Shown here one piece after another: positions 44,682 to 53,056 of a stretch of 64,000 bases of DNA (the stretch's first letter is position 1; each line of letters opens with the position of its first letter). The notes under the pieces are model-generated. The model was not told where the DNA came from. It saw only the letters and a list, made by a program, of their open reading frames with translations, and did no database searches. The translations under genes and the position numbers were made by a program. Origin of the DNA: Pseudoduganella ginsengisoli (GTDB lineage Bacteria; Pseudomonadota; Gammaproteobacteria; Burkholderiales; Burkholderiaceae_D); the NCBI RefSeq assembly GCF_009720865.1, contig NZ_WNLA01000004.1, positions 1-64,000 of the forward strand. Reading direction: 5' to 3'.

Positions 44682-45227
44682 ATGAAAATCAAGCAAATCC
44701 ACCACGTGGCATACCGCTGCAAAGATGCGAAAGAAACCGTCGAGTGGTACGTGAAGCACCTGAACATGAACTTCGTGCTGGCCATTGCCGAAGACGAAGT
44801 GCCATCGACCAAAGCGCCGGACCCGTACATGCACGTGTTCCTGGACGCGGGCCAGGGCAATATCCTGGCCTTCTTTGAATTGCCGACGCAGCCGGAAATG
44901 GGCCGCGACACCAATACCCCGGCGTGGGTACAGCACCTGGCGCTGGAGGTGGGCAGCATGGATGAATTGCTGGCCGCGAAAGAACGCCTGGTGGCCGCCG
45001 GCATCGACGTGCTGGGTCCCGTCAACCACACGATCTTCAAGTCGATTTATTTCTTCGATCCGAACGGCCACCGCCTGGAACTGGCGGCCAATACCGGCAC
45101 GCCGGACATGATGAAAAAGCTGGACGACGTCAAATGGGACATGCTCGAAGAGTGGTCCAAAACCAAACGCGCACCCAGGCACGCTGCCTGGATGCATGCG
45201 CCTGCACCTGAAGGAAACGCACAATGA
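44682..45227 (+). CDS. VOC-fold glyoxalase/dioxygenase-like protein
   Basis: 181 residues. Vicinal-oxygen-chelate fold: HHVAYRCKDAKETVEWYVKHL at the start, QHLALEVGS in the middle and DPNGHRLELA near the end give plausible metal ligands His, His and Glu. It leads an operon with fahA-like and maiA-like genes; AGGAG lies before the ATG. The last bases overlap the next start (ATGA at 45224-45227). It could cleave or isomerise the ring-derived substrate that precedes the two hydrolytic steps, but it is too short for a standard two-domain extradiol dioxygenase. Confidence 0.82.
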   Translation: MKIKQIHHVAYRCKDAKETVEWYVKHLNMNFVLAIAEDEVPSTKAPDPYMHVFLDAGQGNILAFFELPTQPEMGRDTNTPAWVQHLALEVGSMDELLAAKERLVAAGIDVLGPVNHTIFKSIYFFDPNGHRLELAANTGTPDMMKKLDDVKWDMLEEWSKTKRAPRHAAWMHAPAPEGNAQ

Positions 45228-46246
45228 AACTCGCCACCCTGAAAAACGGCAGCCGCGACGGCGCCCTCGTCATCGTCAGCCGCGACTTGTCGCGCTGTGT
45301 TTCCGCAGCAAGCATTGCGCCGACCTTGCAGGCAGCGCTGGACAACTGGGATGCGGTTGCGCCGCAACTGGCCGCGCTGTATGAACAGCTCAATGCCGGC
45401 GCCGCGGCAGGCGCGCAGCCATTCGACCAGGCCGCCGCGCATTCGCCGCTGCCGCGCGCCTACCAGTGGGCCGACGGTTCCGCCTACATCAACCACGTGG
45501 AACTGGTGCGCCGCGCCCGCAATGCGGAAGTGCCGGCATCGTTCTACACGGACCCGCTGATGTACCAGGGCGGCTCCGACAGCTTTGTCGGCCCGCGTGA
45601 CAACATCTACGCGTTGACGGAAGACTGGGGCATCGACCTGGAAGCGGAAGTGGCCGTGGTGACGGGCGACGTGAAAATGGGCGCCACGCCGGACGAGGCA
45701 GCGCAAGCCATCCGCCTCGTCATGCTGGTCAATGACGTTTCGCTGCGCAACCTGATCCCCAATGAATTGGCAAAAGGCTTCGGCTTCTTCAATTCCAAGC
45801 CAGCCAGCGCATTCTCTCCGGTCGCCGTCACGCCGGATGAGCTGGGCGCCGCCTGGATGGACAACAAGGTGCACTTGCCGCTGGCCGTGCATTTGAATGG
45901 CCAGCCATTCGGCAAGCCCAATGCGGGCGAAGACATGACGTTCAGCTTTGCGCAGCTGGTGGCGCACGCGGCGCAAACGCGTGAGCTGGGCGCCGGCACC
46001 ATCATCGGTTCCGGCACCGTATCGAACAAGCAGGGCAGCCTGCACGGTTCGTCGATTGCCAACGGCGGCGTCGGCTATTGCTGCCTGGCCGAAGTGCGCA
46101 TGTATGAAACCATTGAAAGCGGCAAGCCGCAGACGGGCTTCCTGAAGTTTGGCGATACCGTGCGCATTGAAATGAACGATGCCGCCGGCGCTTCCATCTT
46201 CGGCGCGATCGACCAGACCGTGGCGCACTACCGCGAACGGGGCTGA
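45224..46246 (+). CDS. Fumarylacetoacetate hydrolase-family protein
   Basis: 340 residues. Metal-binding acidic residues are expected in DLEAEVAVVTGDV and LVNDVSLRNLIPNE; the C-terminal GTIIGSGTVSNKQGS is the family's usual active-site loop. The N-terminal extension with GSRDGALVIVSRDLSR matches the full-length form of bacterial FAH, which cuts fumarylacetoacetate to fumarate and acetoacetate. The adjacent MaiA-like gene supports tyrosine/homogentisate or gentisate catabolism; hmgA and hppD are not in the window. Confidence 0.87.
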   Translation: MKLATLKNGSRDGALVIVSRDLSRCVSAASIAPTLQAALDNWDAVAPQLAALYEQLNAGAAAGAQPFDQAAAHSPLPRAYQWADGSAYINHVELVRRARNAEVPASFYTDPLMYQGGSDSFVGPRDNIYALTEDWGIDLEAEVAVVTGDVKMGATPDEAAQAIRLVMLVNDVSLRNLIPNELAKGFGFFNSKPASAFSPVAVTPDELGAAWMDNKVHLPLAVHLNGQPFGKPNAGEDMTFSFAQLVAHAAQTRELGAGTIIGSGTVSNKQGSLHGSSIANGGVGYCCLAEVRMYETIESGKPQTGFLKFGDTVRIEMNDAAGASIFGAIDQTVAHYRERG

Positions 46247-46247
46247 C

Positions 46248-46889
46248 ATGAAACTCTACACGTACTTCCGCAGCTCGGCCGCTTACCGCGTCCGCATTGC
46301 GCTGGGTTTGAAGGGTTTGCCGTACGAGGCGGTGCCGGTGCACTTGCTGAAAAACGGCGGCGAGCAGCTGGCCGAAGCGTACCGGGGCATCAACCCGGCC
46401 GCGCTGGTGCCGGCCTTGCAGGACAACGGCGCCACCATCACGCAATCGATGGCCATCATCGAGTACCTGGACGAAGTGCATCCGCAAACACCGCTGCTGC
46501 CGGCCGACCCGGCAGGCCGCGCCCGCGTGCGGGCATTGGCGCAAACCATCGCGTGCGACACGCACCCGCTGTCGAACCTGCGCGTGCTGAAGTACCTGAC
46601 GGGGACGCTGGGCATTTCAGAAGAAGCCAAGACGGCGTGGATGCACCAGTGGATGACGCTGGGACTGGCCGCGTTTGAAGCGCTGCTGGGCGATGGCAAG
46701 GCGGGGCGCTACTGCCACGGCGATACGCCGGGCCTGGCCGATTGCCTGCTGATGCCGCAAGTGTTCAATGCACAGCGCTTTGGCGTGGATCTGGCGCCGT
46801 ACCCGCAGATTGCGCGGATTGCCGCCAATTGTGCGGAGCTGCCTGCGTTCCAGGCCGCGCATCCGTCGCAGCAGGCGGACGCGGAGTAA
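46248..46889 (+). CDS. maiA: Maleylacetoacetate isomerase (zeta-class GST)
   Basis: 213 residues. The zeta GST signature SSAAYRVRIALGLKGL (residue 9 on) matches SSCS-x-RVRIAL, which binds glutathione. C-terminal helices include LQPQVFNAQRFGVDLAPYP-like text (LMPQVFNAQRF). It isomerises maleylacetoacetate (or maleylpyruvate) to the fumaryl form for the hydrolase encoded just upstream; the gap is one base, so coupling is likely. Confidence 0.88.
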   Translation: MKLYTYFRSSAAYRVRIALGLKGLPYEAVPVHLLKNGGEQLAEAYRGINPAALVPALQDNGATITQSMAIIEYLDEVHPQTPLLPADPAGRARVRALAQTIACDTHPLSNLRVLKYLTGTLGISEEAKTAWMHQWMTLGLAAFEALLGDGKAGRYCHGDTPGLADCLLMPQVFNAQRFGVDLAPYPQIARIAANCAELPAFQAAHPSQQADAE

Positions 46890-46915
46890 CTGTTTCGGCT
46901 ACTGATACTGGGACG

Positions 46916-48646
46916 TCACGGTCCCAGCACCACCCGGTTCCGTCCTTCTTCCTTGGCCTGGTACAGCGCCTTGTCCGCCCGCACCAGCAACGACGACGCC
47001 GTATCCGGCGCCTGCTGCGGCCGCGACGCGGCCACGCCGATACTGATGGTCAGCGCAATGGCCAGCCCGCCATCGACTTCCACCGCCAGCAGCGACGCCG
47101 CTTCCCGCAAGCGTTCCGCTGCCAGGCCAGCCGTTTCCAGGTCGGTTTCCGGCATCAGCAGCACGAATTCTTCCCCGCCAAAACGGGCCACGGTATCGAT
47201 TGCCCGCAGGCTGGCGGACAGCATGTTGGCCACGGCAATAATGGCGCGGTCGCCCGCCTCGTGGCCATAGGTATCGTTGATGCGCTTGAAGTGGTCGATG
47301 TCCACCATCAGCAGCGCCAGCGGGTGGCGCAGGCGGCGCACCCGCTCCAGTTCCTTGGCAATGTGCTCCGTCATCTTGCGGCGGTTGGCGATGCCCGTCA
47401 GCGGGTCCGTCGTGGCCAGCTGTTCCAGCTTGGTATTGGCCATCAACAGTTCCAGCGTCCGCTGCAGCACACGGTCTTCCAGGTTGTTGCGCTCATCGTT
47501 CAGCGCACCCATGGCGCGGCGGCGCGCGCGCAGCGCCATCACCAGCGCGGTAATCAGCACGCCTTCCACGACGATCAATCCCACGCCGGTCAGGATTTGC
47601 CAGCGGTACAGTTCCCATACGCCGTGTGGCCGGTTCAGCATCAGCGCCCCCTGCGGGATGTTGACCAAGCCATAGCGTTCGGCAGTCTGGTAGTCGAACA
47701 CGTAGCGCTGCACATTGCTCATGTCGGCAGGCTGCCCTTGCAGTACCTGGGCCACGGCACGGCCGATGGCTTCGCCGCTCAGCACATAGCCGCCCGCAAT
47801 GCCGGGCACGACCAGCGATTCCACGTGGGTAAAGATCGGCACTTGCGTGACGTCCGCAAGCTTGCGCGCCACGTCCGACGGCAGCGCGGCGCCGCCCGTG
47901 CTGTCGGTATAGGTGGCAAACATCAGGATGGCCGTTCCGCCTTTCAGCAGCGACGCGCGGCGGTACAGCTCATCGAAACTCTGGTTGTCCCAGTATTCCA
48001 TCTGCAGCCGCTGGCCATAGGCGCGGGCCGCTTCGCGCGCACCGGCGATCCATTCCTGCACGCGGGGCGTCTTGTCGCCTACCACCACGATGCGCCTGGT
48101 GGACGGCGCCACGCGCGTGATGACGCCCAGCATGCGGCCATAATCATGCGCGACTTCCAGCGCTTCGCCATCGCGCGGGCGCCAGCCCCTGCGGCCATGG
48201 TTGACGTAGAAGCGGGGTACGCCGGGGAATAGTTCGGGATGGCTGTTGAGGAAGGTGGCGGCCAGGTAGTTTTCCGTCACCACGGCATCGAGCTTGACTT
48301 GCGCATACTTGGTGCGCAGGTAGGGCGCCATGCTGTCCAGCGACGGCTGCCTGCCGACGCGGGCCACGTCGAAGCGCTCCTCGAAGATCATCGGCACGTC
48401 GCCCCACGCCTTGCGGCCCAGTTCATCGTACAAGCCCTTGTGCACCATGGCTTGCCACGCCGAGATATTTTCCGCGCCCAGCGAATACAGCACCAGCACC
48501 TTGCGGTCTTCGCCGGCCGCAATCGCATGGCCGGCTTGCGCCAGCAGCCAAAACACGGCGCATGCCCAGGCCGCCGCGCGCGGCAATTTGCGCGGCAGCT
48601 TGCCCCGGATACGCGGCGGGGCGGAGCGTGGCAAAGTCAGTGGCAT
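46916..48646 (-). CDS. Membrane diguanylate cyclase with periplasmic ABC-substrate-binding-like domain
   Basis: 576 residues. A signal/first membrane helix near 22-40, then a periplasmic region of about 300 residues resembling ABC-transporter substrate-binding domains (KVLVLYSLGAENISAWQ through GGYVLSGEAIGRAVAQVL), a second membrane helix (LTGVGLIVVEGVLITALVMAL) and a GGDEF domain. The active site is GGEEF (490-494), and the allosteric I-site RAID lies five residues before RFGG, so product inhibition by c-di-GMP is expected. ATG at 48646 preferred; the frame is open further upstream. It makes c-di-GMP in response to an unknown periplasmic ligand. Confidence 0.87.
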   Translation of the reverse strand: MPLTLPRSAPPRIRGKLPRKLPRAAAWACAVFWLLAQAGHAIAAGEDRKVLVLYSLGAENISAWQAMVHKGLYDELGRKAWGDVPMIFEERFDVARVGRQPSLDSMAPYLRTKYAQVKLDAVVTENYLAATFLNSHPELFPGVPRFYVNHGRRGWRPRDGEALEVAHDYGRMLGVITRVAPSTRRIVVVGDKTPRVQEWIAGAREAARAYGQRLQMEYWDNQSFDELYRRASLLKGGTAILMFATYTDSTGGAALPSDVARKLADVTQVPIFTHVESLVVPGIAGGYVLSGEAIGRAVAQVLQGQPADMSNVQRYVFDYQTAERYGLVNIPQGALMLNRPHGVWELYRWQILTGVGLIVVEGVLITALVMALRARRRAMGALNDERNNLEDRVLQRTLELLMANTKLEQLATTDPLTGIANRRKMTEHIAKELERVRRLRHPLALLMVDIDHFKRINDTYGHEAGDRAIIAVANMLSASLRAIDTVARFGGEEFVLLMPETDLETAGLAAERLREAASLLAVEVDGGLAIALTISIGVAASRPQQAPDTASSLLVRADKALYQAKEEGRNRVVLGP

Positions 48647-48698
48647 GGAATTCGTCGCGGATACGGCGGGCAGGGCGCAAAGTGTAGCATGAGTTATA

Positions 48699-49865
48699 TC
48701 AGGCCGCCCGCAGCGCATCGACGATTTTCATGCGCGCGGCGCGCACAGCGGGCAGGAAGCCGCCGATGAAACCCATGGCCATGGCAAACATCAGGGTTTT
48801 CACGGCAATGAGCGGCGTCAGGCGGAAGCCGAAAGCCAGTTCGGAAAACGACTGGAAATTGGTGGTGGAGAATGACAGCATTTGCATCAGCGAGGCGCAC
48901 GCGAGGCCCGCCACACCGCCCACCAGCGCCAGCAGCATGGCTTCCAGCAGGAATGCGGCCAGGATATGGCGGCGCTGGTAGCCCAGCGCGCGCAGCGTGC
49001 CGATTTCCGCCGTGCGGCTGGCCACGGATGCGTACATGGTAATGGTGGCGCCGATCATCGCGCCGACCGAGAAAATGATGGACAGCGCCAGGCCCAGGAT
49101 ACTGATGAAGTTCGACAGCGCCTTCGACTGGTCGGCATAAAACGTTTGTTCGCGCCGCGCTTCCACGGTCAGGCGCGGATCGTTTTCCAGGTCGCCTTTG
49201 AGCTGCTCAAAGCGGCTGCTGTCCGACAGGCGCAGCACGATGGATGACCACGCCAGGCGGCGGAACGCCTGCACCAGCTGGTCGGCATCGCCCCAGATTT
49301 CCGAATCGAAGCCGCTGTTGCCCGCATCGAACAAGCCCACCACCGTCCATTCGCGCTGGCCGAAACGCAGCTGGTCGCCGATCGCCACACCGGCAAAGCG
49401 GCGCGCGATGCCGCTGCCGACGATGACTTCCGAAGCGCCCGGCGTAAACAGGCGGCCTTCCGTTACATGCACTTGCGGCCGCAGCGCAAAGCCTTGCTGG
49501 CTGGCGCCGCGGATGACGACATTCGACGCCTTGCCGCTGCCGCGGCGCGGCAATGAAATCAGCACCACGGTTTCCTTCGACAGCAGCGGCCTGCCTTGCG
49601 CATCGCGGGCAATGGCAGGGTGGCTGGCCACGATATTCGACATATTGCGGTCCACGCCGCTTTGCACTTCTGTTTCCGCCGAGCGGCGCGTGACCACCAC
49701 GTTGTCATATTCGCCCGTCGTGACCAGCGTATTGCGCAAGCCTTCGTCCAGCATCAGCACGGTGGCAAACACGAATACCACCAGCGCCAGCCCGCCCGCC
49801 GTCAGCGCCGTGGTCAGGCGGCGCGCCCACAGGTTGCGCGCGATGTAGGGCAGCGGGATCTTCAT
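48699..49865 (-). CDS. ABC transporter permease (FtsX/MacB type), last in operon
   Basis: 388 residues. One N-terminal membrane helix, a large periplasmic MacB-type core domain (about 45-245) and three C-terminal helices with the FtsX-like region ILGLALSIIFSVGAMIGATITMYASVASRTAEIGTLRALGYQRRHIL. It follows the other permease with a one-base overlap (TGATG at 49863-49867). Together with the ATPase and adaptor upstream it forms a mechanotransmission-type export or envelope-maintenance pump. Confidence 0.88.
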   Translation of the reverse strand: MKIPLPYIARNLWARRLTTALTAGGLALVVFVFATVLMLDEGLRNTLVTTGEYDNVVVTRRSAETEVQSGVDRNMSNIVASHPAIARDAQGRPLLSKETVVLISLPRRGSGKASNVVIRGASQQGFALRPQVHVTEGRLFTPGASEVIVGSGIARRFAGVAIGDQLRFGQREWTVVGLFDAGNSGFDSEIWGDADQLVQAFRRLAWSSIVLRLSDSSRFEQLKGDLENDPRLTVEARREQTFYADQSKALSNFISILGLALSIIFSVGAMIGATITMYASVASRTAEIGTLRALGYQRRHILAAFLLEAMLLALVGGVAGLACASLMQMLSFSTTNFQSFSELAFGFRLTPLIAVKTLMFAMAMGFIGGFLPAVRAARMKIVDALRAA

Positions 49866-51022
49866 CAGGCGATGCTCCTCAGGCCATCCAATATGCGCAT
49901 GCGCGCCGCCCGCACGGCAGGGATCGCGCCCGATATCAATCCCACCAGCAGCGCCGCTCCCACTTGCATGGCGAGGGTAACAGGCGCCACGTGGAAGACG
50001 GGGAACATGGTGCCCAGGTTGGCGGCAATTGCACCGGCCAGCGGGAACAGCAGCGCAATGCCGCCTGCCGCGCCCACCAGCGCCAGCAGCAGCGCTTCGC
50101 CGATAATCAGCAAGGCAAGATAGCCGGGGCCGAAGCCCAGTACTTTCAAGGTCGCATATTCGGCCTGCCGCTCGCGCGCGCTCATGGCCATCGTGTTGGC
50201 CATGACGGCCATGATAATGATGATGACGACAAACGATACGATGCGGATGGCCGCCACGATGGCTTCCGACATGGCGACAAAGCCCAGCTGGAACGCTTTC
50301 TCGGTCTCGGTCAGCGTCTCCGCCAGTGAATTGGCAAATTGCGCATCGATGGCTTGCGACACGGCGGCTGCATCTTCCGCGCGGGCAATACGCACCACGT
50401 ACACGCCCACCTGGTTGGCGCGGCGCGGATACACTTTCTTCACGCCTTCATTGACGTAATCCCAGTGGAAAAACATGGTGGCCGTGTTGGTCGACGGCTG
50501 GCGGCCGTCATAAATGCCGCGGATCGTGAACGACCACTGGCCCGGATAAATCGTGCCGCGGATGGGGATCGTATCGCCTACTTTGAAGCCATACTGGTCG
50601 GCCAGCTTGCGGCCGACAATCGCGCCTTTGCGGTCGCGCAGGAAGGCCGTGCGTTCACTGTCGGGGAGCAGGAAGTCCGGATAGATGTCCAGGTAGCTCT
50701 GGCCTGAAATGGCGAATTGCGCAAAGAAGTTCTTCGGGTCCTTGTAGATGCCGCCAAACCAGTTGGCATAGCCGACCCCCGTCACGCCTTCCATGCCGCG
50801 GATGCGGGCCTGGTATGCCAGCGGCAAAGAAAATACCAGCGACGTGGCGTTGCGCGTCACCAGCGTGGTGTTCGATGCGCCTTCCGCGCCCGCGTACCAC
50901 GCGCCCACGACGGTTTGCAGCAAGCCGAATGACAGGGTCGCCACCACCAGCCCCAATACCGTCAGCGCCGTGCGCAATTTGTGGCGCAGCGCGTTGCGGG
51001 AAATCAGGCGCAGCACGTACAT
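49865..51022 (-). CDS. ABC transporter permease (FtsX/MacB type)
   Basis: 385 residues with the same plan as its downstream neighbour: N-terminal helix LRTALTVLGLVVATLSFGLLQTVV, periplasmic domain and the FtsX C-terminal block (ARERQAEYATLKVLGFGPGYLALLIIGEALLLALVG). The two permeases are paralogues rather than identical copies, so the transporter is probably a heterodimer. It starts 3 bases after the ATPase stop. Confidence 0.88.
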   Translation of the reverse strand: MYVLRLISRNALRHKLRTALTVLGLVVATLSFGLLQTVVGAWYAGAEGASNTTLVTRNATSLVFSLPLAYQARIRGMEGVTGVGYANWFGGIYKDPKNFFAQFAISGQSYLDIYPDFLLPDSERTAFLRDRKGAIVGRKLADQYGFKVGDTIPIRGTIYPGQWSFTIRGIYDGRQPSTNTATMFFHWDYVNEGVKKVYPRRANQVGVYVVRIARAEDAAAVSQAIDAQFANSLAETLTETEKAFQLGFVAMSEAIVAAIRIVSFVVIIIIMAVMANTMAMSARERQAEYATLKVLGFGPGYLALLIIGEALLLALVGAAGGIALLFPLAGAIAANLGTMFPVFHVAPVTLAMQVGAALLVGLISGAIPAVRAARMRILDGLRSIA

Positions 51023-51025
51023 GGT

Positions 51026-51742
51026 TCAATCCACTCCGGCAGCTTCGGACGTGGCCGGTCTCAGTTCCCCTTTCTCCAGGTGCACCAGCGTGCGCGCCTG
51101 GGCGGCGGCGTGGGCGTCGTGCGTGACCATGACGATGGTCTTGCCCAGCTCCCCGTTCAGGCGCCGCAGCAGCGCCAGCACGTCCGTGGCCGACTGGCGG
51201 TCAAGGTCGCCAGTCGGTTCATCGGCCACGATCAGCGCGGGATCCGTGACGATGGCGCGGGCAATGGCGACGCGCTGCTGCTGGCCGCCCGACAATTCAT
51301 TGGGCGTATGGTCCATGCGGTCAGCCAGTCCCACCATGGCCAGCGTCATTTCCACCCGTTCGCGCCGTTCGCGCCGCGGCAGGTTGGTCAACAGCAGCGG
51401 CAATTCCACGTTTTCATACGCGTTCAGCACGGGCATCAAGTTATAGAACTGGAAAATGAAACCCACGTTGGCGGCGCGCCAGTGCGCCAGCGCGGATTCC
51501 GGCATGGCGGCGATGTCCAGGCCATTGACTTGCAGCACGCCGGAATCGGGCTTGTCGATCCCCGCGATCAGGTTCAGCAGCGTGCTTTTGCCGGAGCCGG
51601 ATGGACCCATCAGCGCAGTGAACGCGCCCGCGGGAATGTCGAGCGTGATATCCGTCAACACGGGCACCACTTGGCCGCCGCGCCGGTACGATTTCACCAG
51701 GTTGGCGATGTGCACCAGCGGCGCGGCGGGAGCGCCGCTCAT
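51026..51742 (-). CDS. ABC transporter ATP-binding protein (MacB/LolD type)
   Basis: 238 residues. Walker A GPSGSGKST (about 46-54), Q-loop FIFQFYNLMPVLNAYENVELPL, signature LSGGQQQRVAIARA and Walker B ALIVADEPTGDLD are intact. Sequence style is that of the LolD/MacB subgroup, which partners FtsX-type permeases. The ATG overlaps the stop of the adaptor gene (ATGA at 51742-51739). Confidence 0.93.
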   Translation of the reverse strand: MSGAPAAPLVHIANLVKSYRRGGQVVPVLTDITLDIPAGAFTALMGPSGSGKSTLLNLIAGIDKPDSGVLQVNGLDIAAMPESALAHWRAANVGFIFQFYNLMPVLNAYENVELPLLLTNLPRRERRERVEMTLAMVGLADRMDHTPNELSGGQQQRVAIARAIVTDPALIVADEPTGDLDRQSATDVLALLRRLNGELGKTIVMVTHDAHAAAQARTLVHLEKGELRPATSEAAGVD

Positions 51743-52980
51743 GGTTTGCCTGCCAGACGCACTTCCTGGCCATCGCGCAATGCCGGCGCTGGTTTCAAGA
51801 CGGCTTTATCGCCGGCCTTGATGCCGCCAGTAATGCCGCCAGTAATGCCGCCAGTGAGCTGCACCAGTTCCCCGACCTTGCGGCCAGGCGTGACGGGTAC
51901 TTGCCTGACTTTGCCATCGGCGGCAATGAACAGCACGGATTTGCCATCGCGCGTGGCGACGGCGCCGGGCTGCACGGCCAATACCGGCGTGCGGTCGGCT
52001 GGCGGCACGGGCTGCGACAGGAACGCGACTTTCGCGCTCATGTCGGGCAGCACGCGGGCATCGCGTTCATCGAAGCGCACTTTGACCAGCAACGTCGCCT
52101 TGCTGCGGTCGACAGTCGGCACCATGCGCGATACGGCGCCGGCCAGCCGGATGTCGGGGAAGGCGTCGAGCTGGATTTCCGCCGGCTGGCCGGCGCGGAT
52201 TTTCGCCAGCATGGACTCCGACACATCGGCTTCGACTTCCAGCGTTTCCATGTCGGCGATGGTGACGACGGCGCCTTTGCTGTCGGCAGCGGAAGAAAAC
52301 GGCGTGATGTTGTCGCCCACGTTGGCATTCTTGGTCAGGATCACGCCGTCGAACGGGGCGCGGATGCGCGTCTGTTCCAGCGCCACCTGGGCCGCCTGCG
52401 CGCCTGCCTGCGCCATGGCGATGGCGGCTTTTTGCGCCGTGACGGCGGCATTGGCCTTGTTGTAGCGCGCTTGCGCCGTATCGGCGGTGGCGGCGGCAAT
52501 GAAGCGCTGCGCCAGCAATTCATTGGCGCGCTGGTACGCTTGTTTGGCGTCGGCCAGTTCCGCGCGCGCCTGTTCCAGGTTGGCTTGCGCCACTTTGATA
52601 TTGGCTTGCGCCTGGGCCAGCGCGGCTTCCTGGTCGCGGCTTTCCAGCCGGGCAATCACGTCGCCAGCCTTGACTTTCGACCCTTCCAGCACACCCAGCC
52701 ATTCCAGCCGTCCCGTGGCTTTCGATGACAGGGCGGCTTTGCGCTGCGCCACCACGTAGCCGGTGGCGTTCAGCAACGTCAGGTTTTGCGATGGCCAGGC
52801 CACCGAGACGGTGGCGGTTTCCACTTCCGGCCTGGCGCCGGAGCGCGATGCAATGACGGCGCCGATGGCGGCGGCGGCCATGATGGCAACGGTGATGTTC
52901 ACCCAGCGCCGCCGCCCGGGGCGGGGCGCGGTGGCGCTGCGGTCGATTTTCAGTTTGGCGAGCTGCGGCGGTTCGGTCAT
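51739..52980 (-). CDS. Periplasmic adaptor protein (HlyD/MacA family)
   Basis: 413 residues. A membrane anchor (VNITVAIMAAAAIGAVIASRSGA) and a membrane-fusion-protein body with a helical hairpin (about 130-200, rich in Ala/Gln/Arg) between lipoyl half-domains (WLGVLEGSKVKAGDVIARLES and GVILTKNANVGDNITPF). It links the FtsX-type pump to the outer envelope. Near the end is the repeated GGITGGITGG sequence encoded by a 12-bp tandem repeat. It is the first gene of the four-gene minus-strand operon. Confidence 0.88.
   Translation of the reverse strand: MTEPPQLAKLKIDRSATAPRPGRRRWVNITVAIMAAAAIGAVIASRSGARPEVETATVSVAWPSQNLTLLNATGYVVAQRKAALSSKATGRLEWLGVLEGSKVKAGDVIARLESRDQEAALAQAQANIKVAQANLEQARAELADAKQAYQRANELLAQRFIAAATADTAQARYNKANAAVTAQKAAIAMAQAGAQAAQVALEQTRIRAPFDGVILTKNANVGDNITPFSSAADSKGAVVTIADMETLEVEADVSESMLAKIRAGQPAEIQLDAFPDIRLAGAVSRMVPTVDRSKATLLVKVRFDERDARVLPDMSAKVAFLSQPVPPADRTPVLAVQPGAVATRDGKSVLFIAADGKVRQVPVTPGRKVGELVQLTGGITGGITGGIKAGDKAVLKPAPALRDGQEVRLAGKP
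51821..51856. repeat. 12-bp tandem repeat, three copies
   Basis: Three units of ATGCCGCCAGTA (last copy ends in G) encode repeated Gly-Gly-Ile-Thr on the minus strand inside the adaptor gene. Copy-number change would stay in frame. Confidence 0.8.
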
Positions 52981-53056
52981 GGACGCCTCGGTGCGGTGGG
53001 CTGATCTGACCGATGGTGCGGCAAATTCGTTCTACATGCAAGACCCCGGCGCCACA

